A stretch of 64,000 bases of DNA, from assembly GCF_022229005.1 (NCBI RefSeq), contig NZ_JAKKFD010000041.1, positions 62,001-126,000 of the forward strand, in the 5' to 3' direction. Position numbers and translations under genes: made by a program. Below are positions 17,258 to 26,180 of the stretch, piece by piece. A model generated the notes under the pieces. That model ran no database searches, was not told where the DNA came from, and was given only the letters and a program-made list of their open reading frames with translations. Within the stretch, counting starts at the first letter, position 1. Each line of letters begins with the position of its first letter. Source of the DNA: Micromonospora trifolii. GTDB taxonomy: Bacteria; Actinomycetota; Actinomycetes; Mycobacteriales; Micromonosporaceae.

Positions 17258-17628
17258 GTCTACGCGATCAGGCACTCGCCATCAAGATCCCGTAACCCGC
17301 CCCTGACGCTGGCGAAGCGTGTTCCCTGCCAACACCCTAACCCCAGTTTCGAACCGAACAGGTCAGGCCGGGTCGCCCGCCGACTTCGCCGAGGGCCGCA
17401 GTGCTGTCCACGCCTTCGACCTGTTACGCGGCCGGGTGCCGCAGAGTCGAATCGATTCGCTACCTGATCGGCGCCGCGTCGGTAAGCCGGCGACACGGAA
17501 TGCCCGAGCGCGATGCCCCAGCAGCCCGGAAGGGTTGTGCTCATCGGCGGCCACGCGAAGCTTGCGAGGCGCAGTGACCAGGAAGTAACCGTCTTGAAAC
17601 CTTGACTTCACGCTCGGTACGCCCATTA

Positions 17629-17644
17629 ATACATAGCTATGTAT
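17629..17644. promoter_or_regulatory. perfect 16-bp palindrome upstream of the GH2 gene
   Basis: ATACATAGCTATGTAT is a perfect, strikingly AT-rich palindrome about 130 bases before the GH2 start. Its sequence differs from the CG-centred sites, so it may be bound by a different regulator. The alternating AT content could also favour cruciform extrusion. Confidence 0.45.
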
Positions 17645-17692
17645 CGGGCCGCAATCACCCTTCCCGGGTGGTCGGCGACGCCGGCAGATTCG

Positions 17693-17706
17693 TCGAACCG
17701 GTTCGA
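17693..17706. promoter_or_regulatory. CG-centred palindrome upstream of the GH2 gene
   Basis: TCGAACCGGTTCGA is a perfect 14-bp palindrome with an AACCGGTT core. LacI-family operators of this shape are common before glycosidase genes; it is the best candidate operator for the GH2 gene. Confidence 0.5.
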
Positions 17707-17774
17707 AATTCGGCCATGAGGCGGTGCGCTGAACCGGTGTTGGCGAGCTGGCGGATGAGTCACAGGAGGTTGGC

Positions 17775-20465
17775 ATGCATCGTTCGAACGCCCGCCGGCG
17801 CGGCTGGTTGCCGGCAGCGGCTGGAGGGCTGGCCGTAGCCGTGGTCGCCGCGAGCGTGGCCCTGGCGATCCACGGGTCGGCCCTGGCCGCGCCGGTCGCG
17901 ACGCAGAGTGTCGCGGCCGCCGGTGTTGACGGTGTGGCGGCCGGCAACGCCGCGGTCGCCTCGGTCGACCTGGCCGGGACCTGGGGCTTCACGCCCGCGG
18001 GCCGGGCGGCGACCACGATCGCGGTACCCGGTGGCGGCTGGTACAAGCAGGGCTTCACCACCGTGAACGAGGCGGTGTACTCGCGCAGCATCACCGTGCC
18101 GGACTCGGGGCAGCCGCAGGCGACCTGGATCGAGTTCGGCGCCGTCAACCACCAGGCGACACTGTCGGTCGACGGCCGCGTGGTCGCCACCCAGACGACG
18201 GCGTTCACCCCGTCGAACTTCGACATCAGCGCATACGCGGCACCCGGCACCACCCACACGATCACAGTGAACGTGAAGGGCCGCGGCGCGTTGAAGGCAT
18301 CCAACGGCCGGTACCTGGTGCCCGACGCCGCCACGTGGTCCGAGGCGGTCCCGCAGGGGATCTTCGGGTCCGCGTTCCTGCGGGTGTACCCGGCGGTGTA
18401 CGTCAGCGACACATTCGTGCGTACGTCGGTGGCGAACAAGACGCTGACCTACGACGTGACGGTGCGGAACACGTCGGGCAGTTCCCGGTCGGTGACGTTG
18501 ACCGGGTCGCTGTCGTCCAGCAACGGAACGGCTTTCAGCTACCCGGCACTGCCCAGCCGTGCGGTCACCGTGGCGGCCCGCTCGACCGCGACCGTGACCG
18601 TCGGGCCGGTCGCGTGGAACCTCGACAGCACCTCGTACTGGTGGCCCAACGTGCCGTACCGGTCGGGGTACCGGGCGCAGCTGCACGGGCTGACGGTGCA
18701 TGCCGTCACCGACGACGGCCGGACGAGCGACGCCGAGTACCGGTTCGGGTTCCGGGAGGCCACCCAGAACGGTGACTACTACTACCTCAACGGCGTGCGC
18801 GTGAACTTCCGCGGCGACAACCTCCAGGGTGCCGACTACGACCGGATCAACAACGGCGGCAAGGGCGACGCGTACCACACCCTGCCCGGCTTCCTGCCCC
18901 CGTCGTCCGGCAACGGCGGCTGGCCGCAGGCGGTGGACAACTACCAGCGGCTGAACTACAACGTGGTGCGCATCCACCAGGAGCCCGGCAGCCCGTACAT
19001 GTTGGACGTCGCCGACGAGATGGGCCTGATGATCATCGACGAGGTCGCGATTCGCGGCTCCCAATCCTCGCAGGAGTGGCAGAACTCCGTCGGGCGCGAC
19101 AACATGATCAACCACGCCCGTGCGCTGGTCCTGCGCGACCGCAACCACCCCGCGATCATCCGCTGGAGTCAGAACAACGAGCCGAACCAGAGCGGCCAGG
19201 ATTCCGAACAGTTCGAAAAGGACCTGTACGCGGCGATGAACGGTGCCGACGGCACCCGGCCGATCATTGTCGAGGTGGGCGTCGGCAACAATGTCAGCCT
19301 GTATCCCGGGATGACGTACGCCAACTTCGCGGTGATCCCGCACTACGTCGACGGCTTCGGCAGGTACGGGGAGGGCCTGGTCACCGTGAACGGGCGGCCC
19401 GACGGCGAGGGCGAGTTCATCTGGCCGGCATGCAACAACAAGCAGGGCTTCGAGTGGTTCGCCACCGCAACCGCTGCCAAGCGTGGCAAGGGCGCCACCG
19501 ACCTGCGCCCGTACACGCTGCTGTCCGCCTGGGCCAGCGTGGTACCCGGGGTGCGGTCCACCGACTTCACCCCGGAGGAGGGTGGTCACCCCATCTACGG
19601 CGTCGACAACCTGCCCGACCCGTGGAGCAACCCGCAGATCCAGCGCGTGCAGGCGGCGTTCAACCCGGTGGCCGCGATCGACCTCCCGTACTGGTCCGCC
19701 TCCGGCAATTCGGACTCCAACGGCACCTTCCCGCTGCCGCAGGCGGTGCCCAGCTATGCCCGCAACGCCACGGTGACCCGCAACATCACCGTGTTCAACG
19801 ACGACCTCACCAACACCTCGGTGGGCTTCACCTGGACGGCCCGGCTCGACAGCCCGACCGGCGCGGTCGTCGCGTCCGGCAGCACCACCCTGACCGTCCC
19901 GCTCGGCTCACGGGTGACCCAGCCGGTGTCCTTCACCGCCCCCGCCACCGGCAGCCGCGTGTACCTGCAGCTGTCGACCGCCAAGTCCGGCAGCACCGTC
20001 TTCACCGACTCGGTCGAGTACCTCAACCTCAGTGGAGGCGGCGGAACCGGGCCCGCAGCGGGCACCTACCGCATCGTCAACCGCAACAGCGGCAAGCCCC
20101 TCGCCATCGCCGGCAACTCCGCCGCCGACGGCGCCAAAGCCGTCCAGCAGAGCGGCACCCCCACCTGGACGATCAGCACCAACCAGGACGCCTACACCCT
20201 GCGCTACACCGCCTCCGGAAAGATGCTCGACGTCAACGCCGGCAGCACCACGACGGGCCTGCAACTGCAGCAGTGGTCGGCAAACGGCGGCACCAACCAG
20301 TCGTGGTACCTGCGACCCACCGGTGACGGCTACTACACCATCGTCGCCCGCAGCAGCGGACTGACAGCCGACGTCTCCGGTGCCTCGACCAGCGACGGGG
20401 CGCAGGTCGTGCAGTGGACCGCCAACGGCGGGACCAACCAGCAATGGCAGTTCGTACCCGCCTGA
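17775..20465 (+). CDS. secreted GH2 glycosidase with C-terminal RICIN lectin
   Basis: Exported 896-residue enzyme. Signal peptide about 1-38. The GH2 sugar-binding jelly roll includes AVPGGGWYKQGFTTVNEAVY, followed by an Ig-like sandwich (about 210-320) and the TIM barrel (YYLNGVRVNFRGDNLQGADY onward). The acid/base is E469 in RWSQNNEPN. The nucleophile glutamate probably lies in PDGEGEFIW, but I am less sure. An accessory beta-sandwich comes next, then a RICIN trefoil (about 763-896) with QQWSANGGTNQSW and VQWTANGGTNQQW repeats. Beta-galactosidase, beta-mannosidase and beta-glucuronidase remain possible. ATG follows AGGAGG. Monocistronic, with a strong terminator after it. Confidence 0.82.
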   Translation: MHRSNARRRGWLPAAAGGLAVAVVAASVALAIHGSALAAPVATQSVAAAGVDGVAAGNAAVASVDLAGTWGFTPAGRAATTIAVPGGGWYKQGFTTVNEAVYSRSITVPDSGQPQATWIEFGAVNHQATLSVDGRVVATQTTAFTPSNFDISAYAAPGTTHTITVNVKGRGALKASNGRYLVPDAATWSEAVPQGIFGSAFLRVYPAVYVSDTFVRTSVANKTLTYDVTVRNTSGSSRSVTLTGSLSSSNGTAFSYPALPSRAVTVAARSTATVTVGPVAWNLDSTSYWWPNVPYRSGYRAQLHGLTVHAVTDDGRTSDAEYRFGFREATQNGDYYYLNGVRVNFRGDNLQGADYDRINNGGKGDAYHTLPGFLPPSSGNGGWPQAVDNYQRLNYNVVRIHQEPGSPYMLDVADEMGLMIIDEVAIRGSQSSQEWQNSVGRDNMINHARALVLRDRNHPAIIRWSQNNEPNQSGQDSEQFEKDLYAAMNGADGTRPIIVEVGVGNNVSLYPGMTYANFAVIPHYVDGFGRYGEGLVTVNGRPDGEGEFIWPACNNKQGFEWFATATAAKRGKGATDLRPYTLLSAWASVVPGVRSTDFTPEEGGHPIYGVDNLPDPWSNPQIQRVQAAFNPVAAIDLPYWSASGNSDSNGTFPLPQAVPSYARNATVTRNITVFNDDLTNTSVGFTWTARLDSPTGAVVASGSTTLTVPLGSRVTQPVSFTAPATGSRVYLQLSTAKSGSTVFTDSVEYLNLSGGGGTGPAAGTYRIVNRNSGKPLAIAGNSAADGAKAVQQSGTPTWTISTNQDAYTLRYTASGKMLDVNAGSTTTGLQLQQWSANGGTNQSWYLRPTGDGYYTIVARSSGLTADVSGASTSDGAQVVQWTANGGTNQQWQFVPA

Positions 20466-20522
20466 CCAGTAGCTGAGGTGAGTGTCACGTTCAGCCGCAG
20501 GTAACAGGCTGCCGATCATCGC

Positions 20523-20559
20523 GCCGACTCGGGGGCACGGTTTGTGCCCCCGAGTCGGC
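20523..20559. terminator. bidirectional terminator between GH2 and ThuA genes
   Basis: A perfect 16-bp stem (20523-20538 with 20544-20559) and a GGTTT loop lie between convergent stops at 20465 and 20603. Confidence 0.8.
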
Positions 20560-20602
20560 CGCGATCCGATCACTGTGGAGCACGAGCTCTTAGGGCTCGC
20601 AC

Positions 20603-22732
20603 TCAGCTGCCGTGCACCTCCAGCTCCCAGAGTGAGTAGCCGTACGCGGGCAGGGCCCGCTGGGTGCCCTGGACACGCAGGTAGCGACCGGTGGCCGAGA
20701 GGGCGATGTCGTCCACGCCGCCGTCGCCGGTGGTCGTGGTGTGCACCGGCGACCAGGTGACGTTGTCCGGCGACACCTGGATCTGGTATGCCCGCGCGTA
20801 CGCCGCCTCCCAGGTCAGCCGGACCCGGTCGAGGGTGCGGGACGCGCCGAGGTCCACCGAGATCCACTGCGGGTCGGCGTACGCGCTGCCCCAGCGGGTG
20901 GCCGTGTTGCCGTCCACGGCGTTGGCCGCCGCGTGCGTGCTGCCCGGCTCGACACTGGACGCGGTGACCGGCTTGCCCCGGGAGAGCACTGTGCCACCGG
21001 CGGCGGTGCCGTAGACGTTGAGGTCCCACAGCGAGTATCCCCACTGGGTGGCGCGTTGGGTGCCGTAGACCCGCAGGTATCGGCCGGTGCCGGTGACAGT
21101 GAGGTCGTCGACGCCACCGTCTCCGGTGGTCGTGGTGTGCACCGGCGACCAGGTGACGTTGTCCGGTGACACCTGGACCTGGTACGCCCGCGCGTGGGCC
21201 GTCTCCCAGGCCAGCCGCACCCGGTTGATCGCGTACGAGGCCCCCAGGTCGACGGTGATCCACTGCGGGTCGGCGTACGCGCTGCCCCAACGGGTGGTCG
21301 TGTTGCCGTCCACGGCGTTGGCCGCCGCGTGCGCGCTGCCCGGCTCCACGCTGGACGACGTCACCGGCCGGCCCTGGGCCAGGTCGGTGGCGGGCGGCTC
21401 ACTCGGACCGTCGGTCTTGATCCGCACGTTGCGGTAGTTGATGTCCATTCCGGCGCCGTCGTTCTGCAACCCGATGTACCCGTTGGCGATGGCCCGGCTG
21501 CTGACGTAGTCGTTGATCTTGACGCCGTTGAGCCAGATCTCGACCCGCTGGCCGTGTACGCCGATCTCGTAGGTGTTCCAGGAGCCGGGTGGGTTGAGCG
21601 CCGCCGCGCGGGTGGCCTGGTTGGGTGCCTGGAAACTGTAGACACTGCCGGTGGTGCGCGTCGGGTCGCCGTCGGTGGCGTCGATCTGGATCTCGTGACC
21701 GGCGGCGACCGGGCCCCACGGGTCGCCCTGCGGATCGGGGAACCCGATGAAGACACCACCGTTGTCGTCGCCCGGCATCATCCAGTCGACCTTGAGCGAG
21801 TAGTTGGCGAAGGTGCGGACCGGGTACCAGAGCAACCCCATGCCACCGTTCGACGTGAGGGTGCCGTCGGCCAGAGTGAAGCCGCCCGGCCCCGCCTGCC
21901 GCCACTGACCCAGGCTGGCCTGCGTGCCGTCGAACAGCGGGGTGTAGCCGGGCTCCGGCCGGCAGTCGGCCGCCACCGCCCCGGCCGCCACCTGGATGCC
22001 GCCCAGCAGCATGCGTGTGAAGTTCGGGTCGGTGTAGCTCTGCTCGGTGTGGCCGAGGCCGGTGTACCAGGAGCGTCCACCGCCGTAGCTGTGGCACCAG
22101 GTGATCGGGTGGTCACCACCCATCGACCCACCGGTGTACGACGACTCGTCGAGGTTAGCCAGCACCTTGACCGCCGAGCGGGGGTTGGTCCGGTAGTTGT
22201 ACCACTCGTCGGTGCGGGTCCAGGTCGACGGCAGGTGCGCGGTCGAGGCGTTGGCCCGGTCCTCGACCCGTACTGTCGCCTGCTGGGTGGCCGGGTGCGA
22301 CGCGAAGTACCCGCCGACCAGCCCGCCGTACCACTGCCAGTCGTACTCGGTGTCGGCGGCGGCGTGCACTCCGACGAAGCCGCCGCCGCCAGCCACGTAC
22401 GCCTCGAAGGCGCCCTGCTGGCCGGCGTTGAGCACGTCGCCGGTGGTGCTGAGGAAGACCACCGCCTGGTACTGGGCGAGGTTGGCAGTGGTGAAGGTCG
22501 CCGCGTCCTCGGTGGCGGTGACGGTGAAGCCGTTCGCCGCGCCGAGCTGCTGGATGGCGGCGATGCCGTTGGGGATGGAGGAGTGCCGGAAGCCGGCGGT
22601 CTTGGAGAAGACCAGGACCTTGCCCAACGGTGCGGCCTCGGCCGGGGTCGAGGCCACCGTCGCCGCACCGGCGGCGAGGGTGAGTCCGGTGACGATGGCG
22701 GCGGCGAGCGTGCTGATGGCGCGTCTACGCAT
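20603..22732 (-). CDS. secreted ThuA / DUF1080 / tandem CBM32 protein
   Basis: Exported four-domain protein of 709 residues. Signal peptide 1-30 is followed by a ThuA-like glutamine-amidotransferase-fold domain (about 32-245; VLVFSKTAGFRHSSIPNGI, FVGVHAAADTEYDW, GDHPITWCHSYGGGRSWYTG). Next is a DUF1080/3-keto-glycoside hydrolase-type lectin-like domain (about 257-440; YTPLFDGTQASLGQW, GHEIQI), then two F5/8C (CBM32) sugar-binding domains (about 449-573 and 581-709). ThuA and DUF1080 are both linked to 3-keto-sugar metabolism, so the substrate may be an oxidised glycoside. ATG 22732 follows AAGGAG; the frame is open far upstream, but that part is antisense to the GH95-like gene. A hairpin separates it from that gene. 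Confidence 0.85.
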   Translation of the reverse strand: MRRRAISTLAAAIVTGLTLAAGAATVASTPAEAAPLGKVLVFSKTAGFRHSSIPNGIAAIQQLGAANGFTVTATEDAATFTTANLAQYQAVVFLSTTGDVLNAGQQGAFEAYVAGGGGFVGVHAAADTEYDWQWYGGLVGGYFASHPATQQATVRVEDRANASTAHLPSTWTRTDEWYNYRTNPRSAVKVLANLDESSYTGGSMGGDHPITWCHSYGGGRSWYTGLGHTEQSYTDPNFTRMLLGGIQVAAGAVAADCRPEPGYTPLFDGTQASLGQWRQAGPGGFTLADGTLTSNGGMGLLWYPVRTFANYSLKVDWMMPGDDNGGVFIGFPDPQGDPWGPVAAGHEIQIDATDGDPTRTTGSVYSFQAPNQATRAAALNPPGSWNTYEIGVHGQRVEIWLNGVKINDYVSSRAIANGYIGLQNDGAGMDINYRNVRIKTDGPSEPPATDLAQGRPVTSSSVEPGSAHAAANAVDGNTTTRWGSAYADPQWITVDLGASYAINRVRLAWETAHARAYQVQVSPDNVTWSPVHTTTTGDGGVDDLTVTGTGRYLRVYGTQRATQWGYSLWDLNVYGTAAGGTVLSRGKPVTASSVEPGSTHAAANAVDGNTATRWGSAYADPQWISVDLGASRTLDRVRLTWEAAYARAYQIQVSPDNVTWSPVHTTTTGDGGVDDIALSATGRYLRVQGTQRALPAYGYSLWELEVHGS
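20693..21356. repeat. internal direct repeat encoding the two CBM32 modules
   Basis: Two blocks of about 265 bases (roughly 20693-20960 and 21089-21356) repeat with a 396-base period at high nucleotide identity, for example TGGTCGTGGTGTGCACCGG at 20731 and 21127. It is a recent in-frame module duplication that could recombine. Confidence 0.8.
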
Positions 22733-22779
22733 GCGGGGCTCCTTGTGGGAGAGGGGTGGACGGGCGGGCGCGGCAGGTT

Positions 22780-22815
22780 CGGAGCCGGCGGGTCCGCTCG
22801 GGCCCGCCGGCTCCG
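22780..22815 (-). terminator. hairpin downstream of the GH95-like gene
   Basis: A 13-bp stem (22780-22792 with 22803-22815) and a 10-base loop lie 4 bases beyond the stop at 22819 and separate this gene from the downstream ThuA gene. Confidence 0.7.
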
Positions 22816-22818
22816 GCG

Positions 22819-25800
22819 TCAGAGGGCGACCAGGTCGAACTTCTCCCAGGGGCCGATCGCGTCCCGGTTCGCGACCAGCGCCTCGGCCCCGCCGTTCTCC
22901 GCGACCACGTACCTGTTGTTCACAGTCGCCCGCAGGCTGACCGAACCGTCGGTGTTGCGGACCAGGGCGAAGGTCTCCCACGAGCCGGCGGACGCCCGGT
23001 TGGCGATCAGCGGGTTGGCGCCGGCGTTGTCGGCGCAGACGATCTGGTTGTTGACCCGGGCCCGCAGGGCGATGGTGCCGCCGCCGAGGTCGATCTGCTC
23101 GAACTGCTCCGAGGTGCCGACGCTGGCGGCGGAGGCGACGAGGTTGCCCGCGCCGGCACTCGTGGCGCTGACGTACCGGCCGTTCGCCTGGGCTCGCAGC
23201 GCGACCGCCCCGGTCGTCGGCGTGCCGCCGGTGAGGATCCGCAACGCGTCGACAATGCCCACGGCTGTGGTCTTGTTGACGATGCGGATCGTGTGGGAGC
23301 CGCCTGCCAGCCCGGTCTTGCGGAACACCACCTGCTGGGCCTGGCGGGCGCCGGCGACGTTCAGGTTGACGTTGGCCTGGAACACGTTGTCCAGGTAGAC
23401 GTCGACGTTGCCCATGTCGCTGAACCGCTCGGACAGGTACTCCACCCCGGTGCCGGTGAAGGTGTAGCTGGCCGCCGCGCCGACGGTGGTGCTGTGGTGG
23501 GTGTCGTCGTTGTAGTCGCCGTACCCCCGGGCGGTGGTGTGGTGCCAGTTGGCGTCGTAGGTCAGCATCGTGTCGTTGACCAGCCCGCCACCGCCCGCGC
23601 CGCCGAGGCCGAGGGTCGAGGCGGTGCCGGACAGGCTCTTCTCGCCCTGGTTGGCGGTGCCGGTCAACGTGGTGCTCGCGTACGTCGACAGCGGCTTGGC
23701 GGTGCGCTCCACCACGTACACAGTGTTCGCCGCGGTCGCGAAGCTGACCTCCCCGGCCGAGGTGGTGGTCAGCACGGCGTTGTCCGAGGTACGACGGACC
23801 CGGACCTCCTGGCCGCCCCACGGGTTCACCACCCGGGCCGTCTTGCCGTACTGGCTGCGCAGCCCCACGTACTTCGTCTCGCCGGCCTCGCGCTCCGAGC
23901 TGACCAGGAACCCGTCCTTGGCGAGCAGTGTGAACTTCCCGACGAAGCTGGAGTCGGTCGGCGCGGCCGGGAACACCCGGATCTTGTCGTTGTACGACTG
24001 GAGCAACGACTCGTTCATCGCGGTCAGGTGCACGCCGAGGTACTCGAAGACGCCGTTGGTGTTGTTGGTCATCCCGTTCGGGTAGTTCTGGTACTTCTGC
24101 AGCATCGTCCGCATGCCCTGGTACGCCTGGTCGCCCAGGCCGAGCCGGGCGGCGTGCACGTGGTCGTTGGACCAGACGTTGCCGTACGGGTGGGGACGCA
24201 CGTTCCAGGTGGTGATGGCGGTCTGCTGGTCGGGGTAGCCGATGCCGGTCTGGTCGTACGGCCAGGCCAGCTCCAGCGCCACGTTCTCGTTGTTGCGGGT
24301 CTGCGCGATCGGTGGGTCGTGCGGCAGGTACGCCCCGTTCTGCACCTGGTAGGGGGCCAGGTTGTTGACGATGGTCTGCCAGTTGGCCCGCAACCCGGAG
24401 TCGAGGCCAAGTTGCTGGCTCACCTGGATGGTGAGCGGAAAGAGCAGCCGCACCGCCGCCAGGTCGGTGATGGCGTTGCGGACGTCCCAGTACGTCTCGT
24501 GGGCGTTCGAGCTGGCCATGTACCACCGGCCGGTGGCGCTGTCGTAGTCGAGCATGTCCTCGTAGAACTTCACCGCCTCGCGCATGTACGGGTAGGCGGT
24601 GGTGCGAAGGTACGTCTCGTCGTTGCTGTACCGGTACTGGAGGTACATGTTGTAGGCGGCCTCGGTGCCGGTCGAGTAGGTGTCGTTGACGTAGTCGCTG
24701 TTGATCGTGCCTCGGGCGTTGCCGTCCCAGCCCATCGTCTCGGGCACCCAGAGCCCGTCACTGCCGTACCGGGTGGTGGTGTACGTCTTCAGCGCGGAGA
24801 GGTTGCGGCTGTAGAGCCGGTTGAACCCGGCCAACAGGTCGACGTGGTTGCTGGCCAGGAACGAGTTGTAGACGTCGCGTTGATTCCAGTACCAGTAGCC
24901 GTTGCTCCACTTCGAGGTGTCCTGGGTCGCTCGGAAGACCCCGTTGATGAAGTGCAACGGGTAGGTGCCGTAGCCGCCCGCCGCGATCATGTAGGTCGCC
25001 AGGTAGTAGACGTTCTCCAGGTAGTCGGCGTCGCCGCCGGCGTTGGAGTACTGGACGAACGACTTGGCCCAGAAGTCGTGCCACCAGTTGCGGTAGTTGT
25101 TCAACGTGGTGGAGTAGCCGGCGGCCTTGGCCGCCGCCAACTGGTTCTTCGCCTGGGTCACCGAGTTCAGGCCCGGTGAGTTGATCCGGCTGGCCGCGGT
25201 GAACCACACGGTGTAGCTCGACGTGGGGGTGATCGTCAGCCGGACGCGGGTGCCGTTGACCACCTGGGAGGAGTACGACGCCCCTTCGACAGTGGCCGCG
25301 AGGGTGTACCCGAAGTTGTTCGCGTCGGTCTGCCCCCGGCTCAACCCGACGCCGCTGGCGTCGGCGAAGGTCGAGACGGTACGCCAGGTGTTCAGGTCGG
25401 GGACGTCCGCGATGTTCTGGACGGTGTTCATGTCCCAGAGGCTCAGGTCGAGCCCGACGCTGCTCACCCCGGGTCGGGTGTCCTCGACGTGGATGCCCAT
25501 CACCTCGGAGTTGGGCGCGCCCAGCACGGTGACGGTGCGGTTGTTGTCGTACTTCGTGGTCAGCGTTCCGTCGTACAGCGAGAGGCGTTGCTGGAAGGTG
25601 GTGTAGCCGGTGTCGAGCTGCGGGTTGCTGTGCAGGTTGACCAGCCCGGCGGCGTAGGTCGACTGCTGCGCCAGGTCGACACCGGAGACCTGGGCGGTCA
25701 GACCGTTGTCGTTCCACACCATGGCGCCGGTGCGGCCGTTGCCGACGGTGAGCCCGTGCAGGGGGTTGGTGTTCGGACGGTTGTAGACGACGTCGTGCTT

Positions 25801-25959
25801 CGACAGGTAGGCCGCCCGGTTGACGTTCACTGTCCCGGTGCTGGTCCCGAACGCGGCGTCAGTGGGTGCCGCGGTCGCAGGCGCAGCCGGCCCGACGGCG
25901 ATGACACCACCGGTGAGCAGGACAGCGAGCGCGATTCGTAGCGGCGGCGTCAACTTCAT
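22819..25959 (-). CDS. secreted GH95-like (alpha/alpha)6 glycosidase with fascin-type trefoil
   Basis: Exported protein of 1,046 residues. After a Sec signal (MKLTPPLRIALAVLLTGGVI) comes an N-terminal beta-sandwich beginning NPLHGLTVGNGRTGAMVWND, the hallmark of GH95-like enzymes. A helical barrel follows (about 290-720; YWYWNQRDVYNSFLASNHVDLL, ASSNAHETYWDV, TRNNENVALELAWPYDQTG), then beta domains. A C-terminal fascin-like beta-trefoil (about 915-1046) has ALRAQANGRYVSA, ALRARVNNQIVCA and SLRATVNNRYVVA repeats. GH95 members are alpha-L-fucosidases or alpha-L-galactosidases; the match is moderate and the substrate is open. ATG 25959 follows AGAGGAG; an in-frame start at 26136 would run through the operator region. 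Confidence 0.65.
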   Translation of the reverse strand: MKLTPPLRIALAVLLTGGVIAVGPAAPATAAPTDAAFGTSTGTVNVNRAAYLSKHDVVYNRPNTNPLHGLTVGNGRTGAMVWNDNGLTAQVSGVDLAQQSTYAAGLVNLHSNPQLDTGYTTFQQRLSLYDGTLTTKYDNNRTVTVLGAPNSEVMGIHVEDTRPGVSSVGLDLSLWDMNTVQNIADVPDLNTWRTVSTFADASGVGLSRGQTDANNFGYTLAATVEGASYSSQVVNGTRVRLTITPTSSYTVWFTAASRINSPGLNSVTQAKNQLAAAKAAGYSTTLNNYRNWWHDFWAKSFVQYSNAGGDADYLENVYYLATYMIAAGGYGTYPLHFINGVFRATQDTSKWSNGYWYWNQRDVYNSFLASNHVDLLAGFNRLYSRNLSALKTYTTTRYGSDGLWVPETMGWDGNARGTINSDYVNDTYSTGTEAAYNMYLQYRYSNDETYLRTTAYPYMREAVKFYEDMLDYDSATGRWYMASSNAHETYWDVRNAITDLAAVRLLFPLTIQVSQQLGLDSGLRANWQTIVNNLAPYQVQNGAYLPHDPPIAQTRNNENVALELAWPYDQTGIGYPDQQTAITTWNVRPHPYGNVWSNDHVHAARLGLGDQAYQGMRTMLQKYQNYPNGMTNNTNGVFEYLGVHLTAMNESLLQSYNDKIRVFPAAPTDSSFVGKFTLLAKDGFLVSSEREAGETKYVGLRSQYGKTARVVNPWGGQEVRVRRTSDNAVLTTTSAGEVSFATAANTVYVVERTAKPLSTYASTTLTGTANQGEKSLSGTASTLGLGGAGGGGLVNDTMLTYDANWHHTTARGYGDYNDDTHHSTTVGAAASYTFTGTGVEYLSERFSDMGNVDVYLDNVFQANVNLNVAGARQAQQVVFRKTGLAGGSHTIRIVNKTTAVGIVDALRILTGGTPTTGAVALRAQANGRYVSATSAGAGNLVASAASVGTSEQFEQIDLGGGTIALRARVNNQIVCADNAGANPLIANRASAGSWETFALVRNTDGSVSLRATVNNRYVVAENGGAEALVANRDAIGPWEKFDLVAL

Positions 25960-26100
25960 CGACACGATCTCCTCTGGATCGTCGCGGATGCAGGTCTCGC
26001 ACCCCGGGAAGTGCCCCGGTGTGCCCACGTCCGCCGAAACGAGGGCGATGTCGAGACGACGCGGAGCGGTGCCACAGTGCCGGGTTGACGGCATCCGGAT

Positions 26101-26138
26101 GAACATCGATCCACATCGTTGATGTGCAGTTAACATCG
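26101..26138. promoter_or_regulatory. operator cluster upstream of the GH95-like gene
   Basis: Three ACATCG copies start at 26103, 26113 and 26133, spaced 10 and 20 bases. Two overlapping inverted repeats are also present: CACATC-GTT-GATGTG (26112-26126) and GATGTGCAGTTAACATC (26121-26137). The terminal GTTAACATCG is identical to the half-site before the GH43 operon. Confidence 0.5.
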
Positions 26139-26180
26139 GGCGTCTGTGAGGGTCAATCCCTCGGGATTGTCGAGATCACC

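Larger units (their letters stand above)
17224..17774. other. 551-bp intergenic region between LacI and GH2 genes
   Basis: I see no credible gene here: reading frames lack the codon bias of the neighbours. It holds three palindromes (17242-17257, 17629-17644, 17693-17706) and AGGAGG at the 3' edge for the GH2 start, so it is a long regulatory region. Base composition is locally more AT-rich around 17590-17645. Confidence 0.6.

Noticed and set aside
17340..17360. TTCGAA-containing stretch resembling a tRNA T-loop
   Set aside because: No acceptor or anticodon stem can be built around it.
22733..24526. Upstream extension of the ThuA reading frame
   Set aside because: Gln/Arg/Pro-rich translation antisense-like to the real enzyme on the same strand in another frame; a good ribosome binding site and signal peptide place the start at 22732.
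22756..25179. Long plus-strand open frame (about 800 codons) opposite the GH95-like gene
   Set aside because: Valine/arginine-rich with no recognisable domain; it is the antisense of a gene with clear signal peptide and modules, an artefact of GC-rich third positions.
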